A stretch of DNA of 44,684 nucleotides from Prolixibacteraceae bacterium (GTDB lineage: Bacteria; Bacteroidota; Bacteroidia; Bacteroidales; Prolixibacteraceae): assembly GCA_028683385.1 (NCBI GenBank), contig JAQUIJ010000025.1, forward strand, positions 1 through 44,684, read 5' to 3'. This document shows, piece after piece, positions 25,854 through 34,804 of this stretch. The notes beneath the pieces were generated by a model that ran no database searches, was not told the DNA's origin, and was given only the letters and a program-made list of their open reading frames with translations. The translations under genes and the position numbers were made by a program. Within the stretch, counting starts at the first letter, position 1, and each line of letters opens with the position of its first letter.

Positions 25854-27044
25854 ATGAAGAAGATCTGGATCCTACCTGTGGCTTTTTTGATGGTATTTCA
25901 GTCGTGTTCTGACCAGCCTAAAAAGAAAGAGATAAATGGTTTGGAGATGGCTGTGAAAATGGCCGATTCGGAAATTAAACAATTTCCTGAGCCATGGACT
26001 GTCGATTTCAACCCTCAACCAGTCTGGAATTATACCCAGGGTTTGATCGCCTATTCCATGATTAACGTATGGAAGGCCAACGGCAATGAAACGTATTATA
26101 ATTATGCCAAAACGTATGCTGATAAATTTATCGATCAGGATGGAGTTATCAGTCAGTATAAATTGGAGGATTATAATATTGATGCAGTAAACTCCGGAAA
26201 GTTTCTTTTCGATCTGTACGAAAAAACAAAAGACGAAAGGTATCTGAAAGCAATCAATCAATTGCGTGATCAGCTCAAAACACATCCACGAACTTCGGAA
26301 GGTGGTTTCTGGCACAAAAAACGTTACCCCAGTCAAATGTGGCTAGATGGATTGTACATGGGCGCTCCATTTTATGCACAGTATGCTGTACATTTCAACC
26401 AACCTGATCTTCTTGACGATGTGGTTAAACAGTTTGTTCTAATCCATAAATATACCTACAATCCCCAAACAGGGCTAAATTACCACGGCTGGGACGAAAG
26501 CAAAGAGCAAAAGTGGGCCGATCCAAAAACTGGCTGTTCTCCTAATTATTGGGGTAGGGCCGAAGGTTGGTATGCAATGGCATTGGTTGATGTGCTCGAT
26601 TATCTTCCTCAGGATTATTCCGGACGTGTTCAAATTCTTGAAATTCTGAATCAGGTGGTTGCAGGCATCAAAAAATATCAGGATCCAAAAACTGGCTTAT
26701 GGTATCAGGTTTTGGATCAAGGCAATCGCGAAGGAAATTACCTCGAAGCTACAGGTTCTTCCATGTTCGCTTATGCTTTGCTGAAAGCTACCCGGAAAGG
26801 CTACATCAGTAATGATTACAAGGCTGTAGCGTTGAAAGCCTACTCAGGAATATTGGAAAACCTGATCAAAAATAACAATGATGGAACGATTAGTCTGACC
26901 AAATGCTGCTCGGTGGCAGGTTTGGGTGGAAACCCATACCGCGATGGTTCTTACGAATACTACATTAAAGAACCAGTGCGCGATAACGACCCCAAAGGAG
27001 TAGGGCCGTTTATTTTGGCTTCGCTTGAATTCAGTATGAAATAG
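25854..27044 (+). CDS. GH88/GH105 unsaturated uronyl hydrolase, lipoprotein
   Basis: 396 aa with a lipoprotein signal (Cys18 in FQSCSD). The family fold is a six-helix double barrel. WLDGLYMGAPFYAQY (from 163) contains the likely catalytic Asp165, and WGRAEGWYAMALVDVLDYLP (from 233) is the other hallmark of unsaturated rhamnogalacturonyl hydrolases such as YteR. The C-terminal GNPYRDGSYEYYIKEP.R segment is typical too. It removes the delta-4,5-unsaturated uronic acid that lyases leave at the non-reducing end of pectin oligosaccharides. It precedes susC by 159 bp and is probably co-regulated by the HTCS at 20802-24905. Confidence 0.93.
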   Translation: MKKIWILPVAFLMVFQSCSDQPKKKEINGLEMAVKMADSEIKQFPEPWTVDFNPQPVWNYTQGLIAYSMINVWKANGNETYYNYAKTYADKFIDQDGVISQYKLEDYNIDAVNSGKFLFDLYEKTKDERYLKAINQLRDQLKTHPRTSEGGFWHKKRYPSQMWLDGLYMGAPFYAQYAVHFNQPDLLDDVVKQFVLIHKYTYNPQTGLNYHGWDESKEQKWADPKTGCSPNYWGRAEGWYAMALVDVLDYLPQDYSGRVQILEILNQVVAGIKKYQDPKTGLWYQVLDQGNREGNYLEATGSSMFAYALLKATRKGYISNDYKAVALKAYSGILENLIKNNNDGTISLTKCCSVAGLGGNPYRDGSYEYYIKEPVRDNDPKGVGPFILASLEFSMK

Positions 27045-27203
27045 CCATTTCAGATTTGAAATTAAACACAAATAATATCGGACTATTCCATTCGCCGGAA
27101 TTTTATATCAGGAACAAAAACAGATTCGACACTTGAAGAACCCTAAATTGGGTATGAATTAAATGAAATAAGTAAAAGCAATACACAAACTTAACAATTA
27201 TCT

Positions 27204-30200
27204 ATGATGAAAATGAAGCAAAGTTTTCTTGGTAAAGTTTGCCTGTTAGCACTGTTCGTAATTTTCACAAGCGCACAATTGTACGCTCAGAAAGTTAGCG
27301 GTGTGGTGGTTGATGAAACAAACACTCCATTACCAGGCGTAAATGTTGTAGTTAAAGGAACTACAAATGGTGTGATAACCGATTTTGATGGAAAGTACTC
27401 CATCAATCCAGCTAACATCCAAAAGGACATTCTCTCTTTCTCTTTTATTGGTATGGAAACCAAAGAAATTAGTATCAATGGACAGAAAGAGATTAATGTG
27501 CAAATGAAAAGCAACACACTTGAATTGGATGAGGTTGTTGCTGTTGGTTACGGGACAGTTAAAAAGCGCGACCTGACCGGCTCGGTTTCTTCAGTAAAAT
27601 CGGAAGAGATTACAAAAACTAGCAGCAGCAACGCGATGCAGGCCATGCAGGCTCGGGTTCCGGGACTTGACATTCAGCAGTCAAGCGGACAGGCAGGTGC
27701 AGGCATAAGCATAAATCTGCGCGGTAATCGTTCAATCTCGGCCTCAAATAGCCCTTTAATCTTGGTTGATGGGATCGAATATGGTTCAACTCTTGATGTT
27801 AACCCATCCGATATTGAATCTATGGAAGTTTTAAAAGATGCTTCTTCCACAGCAATTTATGGTACACGCGGTGCCAATGGTGTTATCATCATTACTACAA
27901 AACGCGGGAAATCGGGTTCAACGAAAGTTAATTTCAATGCTTATGTATCGTCGAACTCTCCAACCAACGTACCACAAGTTATGTACGGCGATAAAGAAGT
28001 ACAACGTTTGATCGACAAAGCCAACTATCAGGCTGATGCTGCTTCAGGTAATTGGGGAACCAGTAACCTTACTCCTCAGCAGGTTTTAACTGAAAGCTTG
28101 GAAGATTTTACTGAAATCGGGATTTATCAGGATAAATCGTACACCAACTGGGCTGATAATATCCTCCAGAACGGATTGACTAAAAATTATGAACTTTCAG
28201 TTTCAGGAGGAAATGAGAAAACGACCTTCAATCTTTCGTTAGGAACCATGTTTGATGAAGGTTTGATGAAAGATGATAAACAGAGCCGCTACAATGTAAG
28301 AACCAATTTAGATCATAAAATCAGCAATGTTTTCAAGGCTGGAACCAGTTTAATGTTTACTTATAAGGATAACGATTCCCGCAATGCAAGTGTATTTAGC
28401 CAGGCTCTTAAAATGACATCCATTACACATCCTTACACTGCGGAAGGTGTCTTGATTGCAACGCCTAACCCACGTTATGCTGCACACTGTAATCCATTAC
28501 TCGATGAGATTGATGGTGCCTACAAAAACAATGTTGAATCTACTCGTTTCTTTGGTAATACATACCTTGAAGTTTCTCCTATGAAAAACATGAACTTCAA
28601 GACTATATTTGCACTCGACCGCTCAAATACTCGTTCAGGCATCTATCAGGATTACCAAAGCGTTAGTCGTTACCAATCTCCCGGAACCAGTTTTATTTCT
28701 TCGGAATATGAAAATAAAACGGGTTTAACCTGGGAAAATACATTGAATTACAATACAAACTTTGGCGGAACAAAACATGAGATTACTGCTTTGTTGGGAC
28801 AAAGTATGAAACAGAGCGTTTACGAAGAATCGATTACCTCTGGTGATGCCGGACGTGAGCATTATTACACCAGTTTATTTTACGATTTGTCGAAAATTGC
28901 ATCAGCAACAACAACCAGTCAATTTATTAAATCGTCGATGTTGTCGTATTTTGGTCGTTTGAACTATAAGTACAATGAGAAATACTTACTTACAGCATCT
29001 GTACGTGCCGATGGATCTTCAACATTGGCCAAAGGTCACCAATGGGGCTATTTCCCATCTGTAGCTTTAGCATGGAGAGTTAACGAAGAATCATTTCTGA
29101 AAGATACAGATTGGCTAAGTAACTTAAAGGTTCGCACATCGTGGGGTATTTCGGGTAATGCTGCCGTTGGCGCATATAGTACTTTAACATCACTAAGTAC
29201 AACTCCTGTTTATTATTATTTAGGAGCAACCAGTATTGCCGGTAATATTCCAAGTACATTAGGAAACAAAGACCTTACCTGGGAAAAGACTGCATCTTAT
29301 AACTTTGGTCTTGATTTTGGGATAATTGATAACCGTGTTTCTGGTACAATTGACTATTTTATTAGTAATACTTCGGATTTGCTTTATCGTAAAAGTGCTC
29401 CGCCTTCATCAGTATATCCAAGCGTTTTGGCAAATATTGGCGAAACTAAGGGTCATGGTCTTGAAGTTTCGTTGAATACTTTGGTTGCAAAAACAAAAGA
29501 TTTCTCGTGGGATATAAACTGGACTTATACCACCTACAAAGATGAGATTACTAAATTGTCGGAAGGTGTGACAACAAATATCAGTGGAACTACAGGTCAG
29601 ATTGTAGGTCAGGCCGTTTCGATTTATTACGATTTTGAAGCGAACGGCAACTGGAATGTTGGTGAATATGCAACCTATAAAGCCGATTGGGAAGCCCGTC
29701 ATCCTGGAGAGACTATTGGTTATGTAACGGCTTACGGAGCTCCGGGAACAATGAAAATAGTTGATCGTAACGATGACGGCATGTTAACTGATGATGACAA
29801 GATTGTTTATAACCGCTCGCCTAAGCATATTTTTGGTATGAATAATTCAATGTCCTACAAAAATTTCTCATTGTCGGTACTTGTTTATGCCCGTATTGGA
29901 GGTTATATCTCGTACGACATGAATTCACAATTGAACTATGAATCGGCAAACTGGGGAAATCTTGATTATTGGACACCAACCAACGTTAATGCGAAATTTC
30001 CGAGCCCGGGAGCTCCAAGTACAACATTTGGAAGCTACGGTTCTGCTTTGAAATATGAAAAGGCCGATTACCTGAAAATTAAAGACATAACCCTTGGTTA
30101 TAACTTGCCAAAAAGTGCGATCAGCCATATTGGACTTAGCAACGTGAAAGTTTATGGATCGATGAAGAATTATTTTACATTCAGTAAAATTGATAATTAC

Positions 30201-30275
30201 GATCCTGAGCGTGGTGGAGCTATTTCCTTCCCATTGTCAAAACAGTTAGTTGTAGGTGTTAATGTTGAATTCTAA
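27204..30275 (+). CDS. SusC/RagA-family TonB-linked outer-membrane transporter
   Basis: 1023 aa. Signal peptide to about residue 28 (LYAQ). A carboxypeptidase-D regulatory-like beta-sandwich (about 30-115) has VSGVVVDETNTPLPGVNVVV. The plug follows with VGYGTVKKRDLTGSVSSV, RVPGLDIQ, GNRSISASNSPLILVDG and DASSTAIYGTRGANGVIIIT (to about 235). The rest is the 22-strand barrel, ending in VGVNVEF with a terminal Phe as expected. It has no N-terminal STN domain, so it is not a transducer type. Together with the SusD lipoprotein 19 bp downstream it imports oligosaccharides, here predicted to be pectin fragments. Confidence 0.97.
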   Translation: MMKMKQSFLGKVCLLALFVIFTSAQLYAQKVSGVVVDETNTPLPGVNVVVKGTTNGVITDFDGKYSINPANIQKDILSFSFIGMETKEISINGQKEINVQMKSNTLELDEVVAVGYGTVKKRDLTGSVSSVKSEEITKTSSSNAMQAMQARVPGLDIQQSSGQAGAGISINLRGNRSISASNSPLILVDGIEYGSTLDVNPSDIESMEVLKDASSTAIYGTRGANGVIIITTKRGKSGSTKVNFNAYVSSNSPTNVPQVMYGDKEVQRLIDKANYQADAASGNWGTSNLTPQQVLTESLEDFTEIGIYQDKSYTNWADNILQNGLTKNYELSVSGGNEKTTFNLSLGTMFDEGLMKDDKQSRYNVRTNLDHKISNVFKAGTSLMFTYKDNDSRNASVFSQALKMTSITHPYTAEGVLIATPNPRYAAHCNPLLDEIDGAYKNNVESTRFFGNTYLEVSPMKNMNFKTIFALDRSNTRSGIYQDYQSVSRYQSPGTSFISSEYENKTGLTWENTLNYNTNFGGTKHEITALLGQSMKQSVYEESITSGDAGREHYYTSLFYDLSKIASATTTSQFIKSSMLSYFGRLNYKYNEKYLLTASVRADGSSTLAKGHQWGYFPSVALAWRVNEESFLKDTDWLSNLKVRTSWGISGNAAVGAYSTLTSLSTTPVYYYLGATSIAGNIPSTLGNKDLTWEKTASYNFGLDFGIIDNRVSGTIDYFISNTSDLLYRKSAPPSSVYPSVLANIGETKGHGLEVSLNTLVAKTKDFSWDINWTYTTYKDEITKLSEGVTTNISGTTGQIVGQAVSIYYDFEANGNWNVGEYATYKADWEARHPGETIGYVTAYGAPGTMKIVDRNDDGMLTDDDKIVYNRSPKHIFGMNNSMSYKNFSLSVLVYARIGGYISYDMNSQLNYESANWGNLDYWTPTNVNAKFPSPGAPSTTFGSYGSALKYEKADYLKIKDITLGYNLPKSAISHIGLSNVKVYGSMKNYFTFSKIDNYDPERGGAISFPLSKQLVVGVNVEF

Positions 30276-30294
30276 TTACTAATAAGAAATAACG

Positions 30295-32310
30295 ATGAAA
30301 AAGAAAATATATATCCTAATAGCTGCCATGGCGCTCATGCTTGGTACGCCCTCCTGCTCAGATTATCTGGATGAAGATAATAAGGTAGGTGCAACAGCCG
30401 ATCTTACTTATTCTACAGCGACGGGTATTCAGGGGCTGGTCTCTTCTTGTTACAGTTTTTCCAGAGGCTGGTATGGTAAAGAAGCTGGTCTTGGCCTGTC
30501 GGAAATGGGTACAGACTTATTCAATTACGGTTACGATAATAAACAAAAATCACTAAACTCATATAACCTTACAGCCGTAAGTTTGGATGACAATTCAAGT
30601 GATAATGCTTGTCTGGATCAATATTGGGAATTATTCTATTGTGCTGTTGATGTTTGCAATACAGCGTTGAAATACGTTCCGTTAAATACTGTTATTAATG
30701 AAACGTTACGCAGTCAGTACATGGGAGAGGCATATTTTATGCGTGCTTTTTACTACCTGCACATGGTTAATATTTGGGGCGCAATTCCATATAACTCAGA
30801 ACCACCAAGCTCAGTTGTGACTGATGCAACCCGTGTTCCTGAAGAAGTTATTTACAGCAATATTCTTTCTGATCTCGACAAATCAATTGCTGATTTTAAA
30901 ACGGCCAATTATATGACTAAAGCTGATGGTCGCGCCAGTTATTGGGCTGCCCGTGCGCTGAAAGCTCGTACCTTGCTCTATGCCGCATCATGGTTAGGAA
31001 AAAATAGTATCGTAACAAATCCTGACTATAATGGTAAAGATTTGTATGCTCTTGCAAAGGCTGAATCAGAAGCAGTTATTGGAAGTGGAATAGCTTCCTT
31101 TTACGATAATTATGCCGACACATGGTCGATGAAAAATGAAGATGCTTCAAAAAACAAAGAATCGATTTTTGGTGTGACTTATTCTCCTGATTTATCAACT
31201 AATGTAAACTGCATCCCTTATCGTTATCGTACAAATGCAAGTGGCTCCGCATTGTCGTACAATGGGTTAATTACCCGTACCGGATACAGTCGCGGTGGTA
31301 ACGCTATGCTGCTAATGTTTGTAGGTATGTGGAACAATGGCGCTTCTGACCTTGGAAACAACGGGAAAGAAACTTTCGTTCGTGCTTTAGGTGAGTCAAC
31401 CTATTATATTACAAATATTGTTACTGGCGAGAAAGTTTATGTAGCCGAAAAATATTCACCATATGGCCGCGGATTTACCCGCTACCTTCCATCTGTTTAT
31501 CTTTGGAAATTGCTTGACAAATACCGTGCAACCGACCAGCGAACTAATGCAACTATACAGGAAGCTTATACGATTGCTCCAGGATTGGAAAAAAGTTCTA
31601 AAAACTATCCTTCCATTCAGGATACGGCCATCTATTATTGTCCGCTCGACGGTAATTCGGCTGCCGGTAAAGCTAAACAAGCTTGGGCTAAAGGTCGTTA
31701 CCGCATACAGTTCTTGGCAAATGGCGACATTCCAGTCTTCACATCAACCGACCCAGCAACTGCAAAACCAACAGAGGCTGCAAAAGCAAAATCTGATGTT
31801 TATGGCGATGCCCGTTACAATTCGTACAAAATTGGTGGATGGTGCTCTTATCCAACTATTAAGAAATTTCAAGACGATGTGTTTGATCCGGCTTATCCAA
31901 CCAACGACATTTCTAGTCGCGATGCGATTGTATTACGTTTGTCCGAAATGTATCTGGTTAAAGCTGAGGCTGAATTGGGTACCGGATCAAATGGTGCGGC
32001 TCTTGCTACATTGAATGAATTGCGTGCAAAACGTGCTATTGCCGGAAAAGATAATTCATTGTCAGGAACTGTTGACATCAATACAATTCTTGATGAACGC
32101 GCAATCGAATTATGTGGAGAACAACAACGTTGGTTCGACCTTAAACGTACAAAAACTCTTGTTAGTCGTGTGAAAGCATACAATGCCCAGGGAGCTGCAA
32201 GTATTAAGGATATTCACTATTACCGTCCGATTCCTCAGGCTCAGTTAGATGCTGTTACGAATAAAAGTACAACTGCTGGTTCAGGTTTCTGGCAGAATGA
32301 TGGGTATTAA
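30295..32310 (+). CDS. SusD/RagB-family surface glycan-binding lipoprotein
   Basis: 671 aa. Lipoprotein signal with Cys21 in GTPSCSDYLDE. The SusD fold is a TPR-like helical platform: ARALKARTLLYAASW and YMGEAYFMRAFYYLHMVNIWG are characteristic, and the C-terminal region holds ELRAKRA and ELCGEQQRWFDLKRTKTL near the end. It forms the lid on the SusC barrel. It is co-transcribed with susC. Two hairpins follow the stop (32321-32351, 32395-32450), so the downstream enzymes are likely made from less, or separately initiated, transcript. Confidence 0.96.
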   Translation: MKKKIYILIAAMALMLGTPSCSDYLDEDNKVGATADLTYSTATGIQGLVSSCYSFSRGWYGKEAGLGLSEMGTDLFNYGYDNKQKSLNSYNLTAVSLDDNSSDNACLDQYWELFYCAVDVCNTALKYVPLNTVINETLRSQYMGEAYFMRAFYYLHMVNIWGAIPYNSEPPSSVVTDATRVPEEVIYSNILSDLDKSIADFKTANYMTKADGRASYWAARALKARTLLYAASWLGKNSIVTNPDYNGKDLYALAKAESEAVIGSGIASFYDNYADTWSMKNEDASKNKESIFGVTYSPDLSTNVNCIPYRYRTNASGSALSYNGLITRTGYSRGGNAMLLMFVGMWNNGASDLGNNGKETFVRALGESTYYITNIVTGEKVYVAEKYSPYGRGFTRYLPSVYLWKLLDKYRATDQRTNATIQEAYTIAPGLEKSSKNYPSIQDTAIYYCPLDGNSAAGKAKQAWAKGRYRIQFLANGDIPVFTSTDPATAKPTEAAKAKSDVYGDARYNSYKIGGWCSYPTIKKFQDDVFDPAYPTNDISSRDAIVLRLSEMYLVKAEAELGTGSNGAALATLNELRAKRAIAGKDNSLSGTVDINTILDERAIELCGEQQRWFDLKRTKTLVSRVKAYNAQGAASIKDIHYYRPIPQAQLDAVTNKSTTAGSGFWQNDGY

Positions 32311-32320
32311 ACTTATAAAT

Positions 32321-32351
32321 GCTAGCTTCTTTTAAAAGTAAGCTAGCTTTT
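32321..32351 (+). terminator. Terminator after susD, hairpin 1
   Basis: An 8-bp stem GCTAGCTT (32321-32328) and AAGCTAGC (32340-32347), followed by TTTTATT. It lies 10 bp after the susD stop codon. Confidence 0.75.
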
Positions 32352-32394
32352 ATTGTTCCTTGAAAATACGAAATTATACCCTGTACTAATTAAG

Positions 32395-32450
32395 GGCACT
32401 GGAAGCTTTTGTGGAAAAAACAGAAGCGTCCCAGTGCCTTTATTTGGTTT
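32395..32450 (+). terminator. Terminator or processing hairpin after susD, hairpin 2
   Basis: GGCACTGG at 32395-32402 pairs with CCAGTGCC at 32431-32438, and an inner GCTTTTGT/ACAGAAGC pairing extends the stem with one mismatch. TTTATTTGG follows. Tandem hairpins after susCD often reduce read-through into enzyme genes. Confidence 0.7.
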
Positions 32451-32501
32451 TAAGCCTATAATAAAATTTTGTGTCATAATATGTTTGATTAATTTAGAGG
32501 C

Positions 32502-33314
32502 ATGAAGATAAAGTGTTGTGCTTATTTTAGTTATTGGGGTCGTAGAAAACTGTTGATGAGTTTTCTCTTTGTTTTTCTATGCAGTGTTTCTTTTGCTCAA
32601 TTGTCACCTGTGCACCCGGGAGTGTACCGATGGGCTGATCGCTCTGTAAAGGTCGATGGAGACAGAGAGTCTGGAGTTTTCCTTGAAGGGACAGCTCCGG
32701 GTTTAGAGTATTTGAGAATTCATGCAACGACCCAGTATAAAGGCGCAAAACCTAGTCCTGCCCACGCCAATAAGGAACGGGAAGAATTGGTAATTGTAAA
32801 AGAGGGCACAATGAAAGCCACTGTTGATGGTAAGACTAAAATTCTTGGTGCTGGTAGTGTAGTTTTGATCATGCCACAGCAAATGCAGTCTTTCGAGAAT
32901 ATTGGAGATGGATCGCTTACTTATTATGTGATGCAGTACAAATCGACGAACCCGGTAAATTTTGACCGTGGTTTGACTGGAGGAGGATTGGTGATGCTAA
33001 ACGCCGACTCACTGGTATTCAAACCAAGCGAAAAAGGTGGAGGTCGTGCCTATTTCGACAGAGCCACCGCTATGTGCGAACGATTGGAAATGCACGTTAC
33101 CCAACTAAATAAAAAGGGACCGAGCCATGCACCTCATTCTCATGCAGAAACGGAGATTATTCTGATTATCTCCGGAGAAACTGAAATGACCATCGACGGC
33201 AAGGAATACAAAGCTGATGCTGGTGATTTTTATTTTATGAATTCTGAATTATTGCACGGAATGCGCAATGCGAGCGATACGCCATGTTCTTATTTTGCCT
33301 TTAAATGGAAATGA
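32502..33314 (+). CDS. Exported bicupin protein (KdgF-like candidate)
   Basis: 270 aa, exported (hydrophobic stretch about 17-31 ending SFAQ; the ATG at 32556 is an alternative start). Two cupin barrels: the first (about 65-150) has EELVIVKEGTMKATVDG with weak metal ligands; the second (about 195-265) has HAPHSHAETEIILIISGETE and ELLHG, giving a complete His-x-His...Glu...His metal site. Single-cupin KdgF linearises unsaturated uronates in pectin and alginate pathways; bicupins of the ureidoglycine aminohydrolase family look similar. The setting between susD and pectinase genes favours a uronate role, perhaps in the periplasm on GH88/GH105 products. The specific reaction is inferred. Confidence 0.8.
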   Translation: MKIKCCAYFSYWGRRKLLMSFLFVFLCSVSFAQLSPVHPGVYRWADRSVKVDGDRESGVFLEGTAPGLEYLRIHATTQYKGAKPSPAHANKEREELVIVKEGTMKATVDGKTKILGAGSVVLIMPQQMQSFENIGDGSLTYYVMQYKSTNPVNFDRGLTGGGLVMLNADSLVFKPSEKGGGRAYFDRATAMCERLEMHVTQLNKKGPSHAPHSHAETEIILIISGETEMTIDGKEYKADAGDFYFMNSELLHGMRNASDTPCSYFAFKWK

Positions 33315-33363
33315 TCTTAAAACTGATAATTGAGTATTACGCTAAATAGATTAATTGTATTCG

Positions 33364-34764
33364 ATGATGAAAAAATTTGTTCCAGTAATTTTCCTGACAT
33401 TTTTTGTGTTTCATGCTTTTGCACAGGACGCTGCAACTGCATGGCGTGAAGTTTATCCCCAAATTCTAAAAAATATCAGCGACCCGGTTTTTAAAAATCA
33501 GGATTACAATATTCGTGATTTTGGAGCCGTGGCAAACGATTCGACCGTACTTAATAACGAATCAATCGATCGGGCAATTGCCACCTGTAGTCTAAATGGA
33601 GGTGGCAGAGTGATCGTTCCGGAAGGTGTTTGGCACACGGCACCCATCAGGCTTAAAAGCGATGTAAACTTATATCTGAGCGAAGGAGCTGTACTTTTAT
33701 TTACTACCGATGCCGACTATTTCCCGACTGTTTTAACTCGATGGGAAGGGCTCGATTGTTACAACTTACAACCCCTGATTTATGCTTATGGCGAGAAAAA
33801 TATAGCCATCACCGGGAAAGGAACAATTGATGGAGCTGCAAAGAATGTAAACTGGTGGAAAAAATGCGGTGCACCATACTTTGGTTGGAAAACTGGCGAT
33901 ATTTCGCAACGGGTTGGTCGCCCAAAATTACTGCTTTGGGCTGTCGACAAAGTTCCGGTTTCGAAGCGGATACTGACAAAGGAAGATGGCATGAGGCCGC
34001 AATTGATCAATTTGTATCTGTGTAAAAACGTATTGATTGAAGGTGTTAAAATGCTGCGTTCGCCTTTTTGGGTCATACACCCGCTTTTGTGCGATAATGT
34101 GACTGTGCGTGGCGTACATATCGAAAATGATGGTCCGAATGGTGACGGCTGCGACCCTGAATCGTGCACCAATGTATTGATTGAAAATTGTTTTTTTCAT
34201 ACAGGCGACGATTGTATAGCTATCAAATCTGGGCGAAATAACGATGGACGTTTGTGGTCGAAACCAAGCGAAAATATCATTGTCCGGAATTGTGAAATGA
34301 AAAATGGTCATGGCGGTGTTGTGGTAGGTAGTGAAATCACAGGTGGTTACAAGAATCTCTTTGTCGAAAATTGCAAAATGGATAGTCCTTTATTGGAACG
34401 TGTAATCCGAATAAAAACGAACACCATTCGTGGTGGTGTGATTGAGAATATTTATGTTCGGAAAGTTGAGGTTGGTCAATGTAAAGAAGCCGTTCTTCAT
34501 ATCAATTTACTTTACGAACCCAATGAAATCGGTGAAAGGGGATTTCTTCCAACCGTACGAAATATTTATATGGAAGATGTTAACTGCCAAAAAAGCAGGT
34601 ATGGAATTTTTATCGATGCCTTGAAAGAACAAACCAATGTGTATAATATCAATGTCAGTAATTGCAACTTTAATGGTGTAACTAATGGCAATTCAATAGA
34701 AGGTCAGACGAAAGATATTCATTACAATAACCTTTTAATAAACGGACAGAAGTACAATCAATAA
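33364..34764 (+). CDS. GH28 polygalacturonase family enzyme
   Basis: 466 aa from the ATG at 33364; the in-frame TTG at 33355 is less likely and the ATG at 33367 is equally good. Signal peptide to about residue 20 (AFAQ). Right-handed beta-helix with the full GH28 catalytic set: NGDGCD (Asp261 and Asp264), HTGDD (Asp282, Asp283), NGHGGVVVGSE (His316) and RIKT (Arg349, Lys351). GH28 enzymes invert and hydrolyse alpha-1,4-galacturonan or rhamnogalacturonan bonds. Exo or endo action cannot be decided here. Part of the enzyme run that extends to 39886. Confidence 0.95.
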   Translation: MMKKFVPVIFLTFFVFHAFAQDAATAWREVYPQILKNISDPVFKNQDYNIRDFGAVANDSTVLNNESIDRAIATCSLNGGGRVIVPEGVWHTAPIRLKSDVNLYLSEGAVLLFTTDADYFPTVLTRWEGLDCYNLQPLIYAYGEKNIAITGKGTIDGAAKNVNWWKKCGAPYFGWKTGDISQRVGRPKLLLWAVDKVPVSKRILTKEDGMRPQLINLYLCKNVLIEGVKMLRSPFWVIHPLLCDNVTVRGVHIENDGPNGDGCDPESCTNVLIENCFFHTGDDCIAIKSGRNNDGRLWSKPSENIIVRNCEMKNGHGGVVVGSEITGGYKNLFVENCKMDSPLLERVIRIKTNTIRGGVIENIYVRKVEVGQCKEAVLHINLLYEPNEIGERGFLPTVRNIYMEDVNCQKSRYGIFIDALKEQTNVYNINVSNCNFNGVTNGNSIEGQTKDIHYNNLLINGQKYNQ

Positions 34765-34804
34765 AGTCTTAAATATTCATTCATAACCAACAATTTGTAC
34801 AGAA

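Noticed and set aside
31463-32014. 183-codon forward ORF inside susD
   Set aside because: A frame shadow of a clear SusD gene.
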